The notes under the pieces: generated by a model
What the model saw: the letters and a program-made list of their open reading frames with translations, nothing else
Told to the model about the DNA's origin: nothing
The model's database searches: none
Program-made: the position numbers and the translations under genes
Part shown: piece after piece, positions 63,135-64,000 of the stretch
Position numbering within the stretch: position 1 is the stretch's first letter
How the letters are laid out: each line of letters begins with the position of its first letter
From: Monarcha castaneiventris obscurior
Taxonomy: Eukaryota; Chordata; Aves; Passeriformes; Monarchidae
Direction: 5' to 3'
NCBI GenBank assembly: GCA_026261815.1
Contig: JAMPIT010000230.1
Span: forward strand, 43,112,501-43,176,500
DNA: 64,000 bases

Positions 63135-64000
63135 CTCAAGGAAGCAGAGCTGTGAATCCCAGTGTGCTGCCCCAGCCACGGATCAGGCCCCTGAGCTGCA
63201 GGGCCCCACACATAAAGATGCTTTGGGTCTCCCCTTTGCTCTCCTGCTCTCAGGGCTGGCAGGGGAGGCAGGAGCTTTCCCAGAGGAGGGGGGGCCTCAG
63301 GCAAAGAGCTGGCATCACTCAGCATTGGGGTGGCCTGCCTTGAACTGGTGGCTGAGCCCTGAAAGGCCAGGTCTGGTAGCTGCTGATCTTGATAATAACT
63401 GTGTGAATGCTGTTACCCAGTCCAGCCTTGCGCTTTCCAGCCATTGTGCAGTGGCACTGCCTCATTTCTTGGCTTGGCCATACCTGCTCTTTTCCTAGGA
63501 GCCAAAGCAAAACAGCCTCTGATCTCGCTGCCCATTTCCTTGCCTCGCTGGGCACAAAACCACAGGTCTGCACTGCTGCCAGGAGCATCCAGCTTCCTTT
63601 CGTGGGCTTATTCCAACTACTGCTTTGCTAACTGAAAGCCTTCCAAATTCAGCATCACAGCCTTCTCACTGGGTTTCCCAAAGCCACGTAAACTTTTCTG
63701 TCTGCTTCCCTGCAGCGCTGGAATGGTTTCCATAAGCATAGGTTCTTCTGCCCTCTTTTTTTTTCATCTCAAACCAGTAACCTTGCAATTAACAGGAGCT
63801 GCTCTCTAACAGGAGACCGGGCTTGAAACCAGGGATTAAAGTGCCTTTAGTGGGTAGTAAAATCTATAATTACACAGATGCTAAAAATCATGGACAAAAC
63901 CTTGGTTTCTTGGCATAATTTTAGCATTTTGCTGATGACTTCCAGCTCTATTAATTTATCTAATAAAAAGGATTACCTCTACTCACCTCCCACACCTCTC
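63135..64000. other. Intergenic end of the window
   Basis: Nothing recognised. Several short open frames overlap each other on both strands at 63110-63635 without support. Confidence 0.6.

Noticed and set aside
58089..64000. CLEC3B first exon, expected from mammalian gene order
   Set aside because: No frame with a tetranectin-like signal peptide followed by a donor was found; the gene may lie beyond the window.
1..64000. CRISPR arrays, operons, phage or toxin-antitoxin systems
   Set aside because: Gene structure and repeats are those of a vertebrate; the short tandem repeats seen are microsatellites or local duplications, not spaced direct repeats.

Overview
This is a vertebrate nuclear window, almost certainly from a bird and probably a songbird. 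Genes are split into short exons with GT-AG introns and promoters sit in CpG-rich islands. The recognisable repeats are avian CR1 LINE fragments, a solo endogenous-retrovirus LTR, and a short retroposon with a tRNA-Ile-like head and a CR1-type tail. That last element resembles TguSINE1, described from zebra finch, and is the main reason for suggesting a passerine.

Two protein-coding genes are divergently transcribed. ZDHHC3 (Golgi DHHC palmitoyltransferase) lies on the minus strand. Coding exons are at 21954-21649, 19002-18878, 15715-15619, 13730-13649 and 11877-11747, followed by either of two terminal exons: 9091-8933 gives a 299-residue protein and 3467-3225 gives a 327-residue protein. 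Its likely promoter and untranslated first exon lie in the CpG island at about 32.8-33.65 kb. EXOSC7 (RRP42-type RNA exosome ring subunit) lies on the plus strand with eight coding exons between 36985 and 57252, encoding 290 residues. All splice junctions of both genes were checked by eye and the reading phase closes at each one.

Layout: 1-3224 is downstream of ZDHHC3 with no recognised gene. 3225-21978 holds the ZDHHC3 coding exons. 21979-33320 is its presumed first intron. 32.8-33.65 kb is the ZDHHC3 CpG island. 33.84-34.88 kb is a CR1 copy broken by an LTR, with a TA-rich expansion inside the CR1. 34.9-36.4 kb is unremarkable. 36.4-37.13 kb is the EXOSC7 CpG-rich promoter and exon 1. 37.0-57.3 kb is the EXOSC7 body, with a CR1 in intron 1. 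57.3-64 kb is downstream intergenic DNA with one CR1 and the tRNA-derived SINE. In mammals the next gene is CLEC3B, but no CLEC3B exon was recognised here.

The two genes do not share a pathway (membrane protein S-palmitoylation versus 3'-5' RNA processing); their adjacency is conserved synteny. I see no CRISPR, operon or other prokaryote-type system. The most interesting points are the duplicated, alternative last exons of ZDHHC3, the nested retroelements between the divergent promoters, and the presence in one window of both a CR1 LINE and the SINE that copies its tail.
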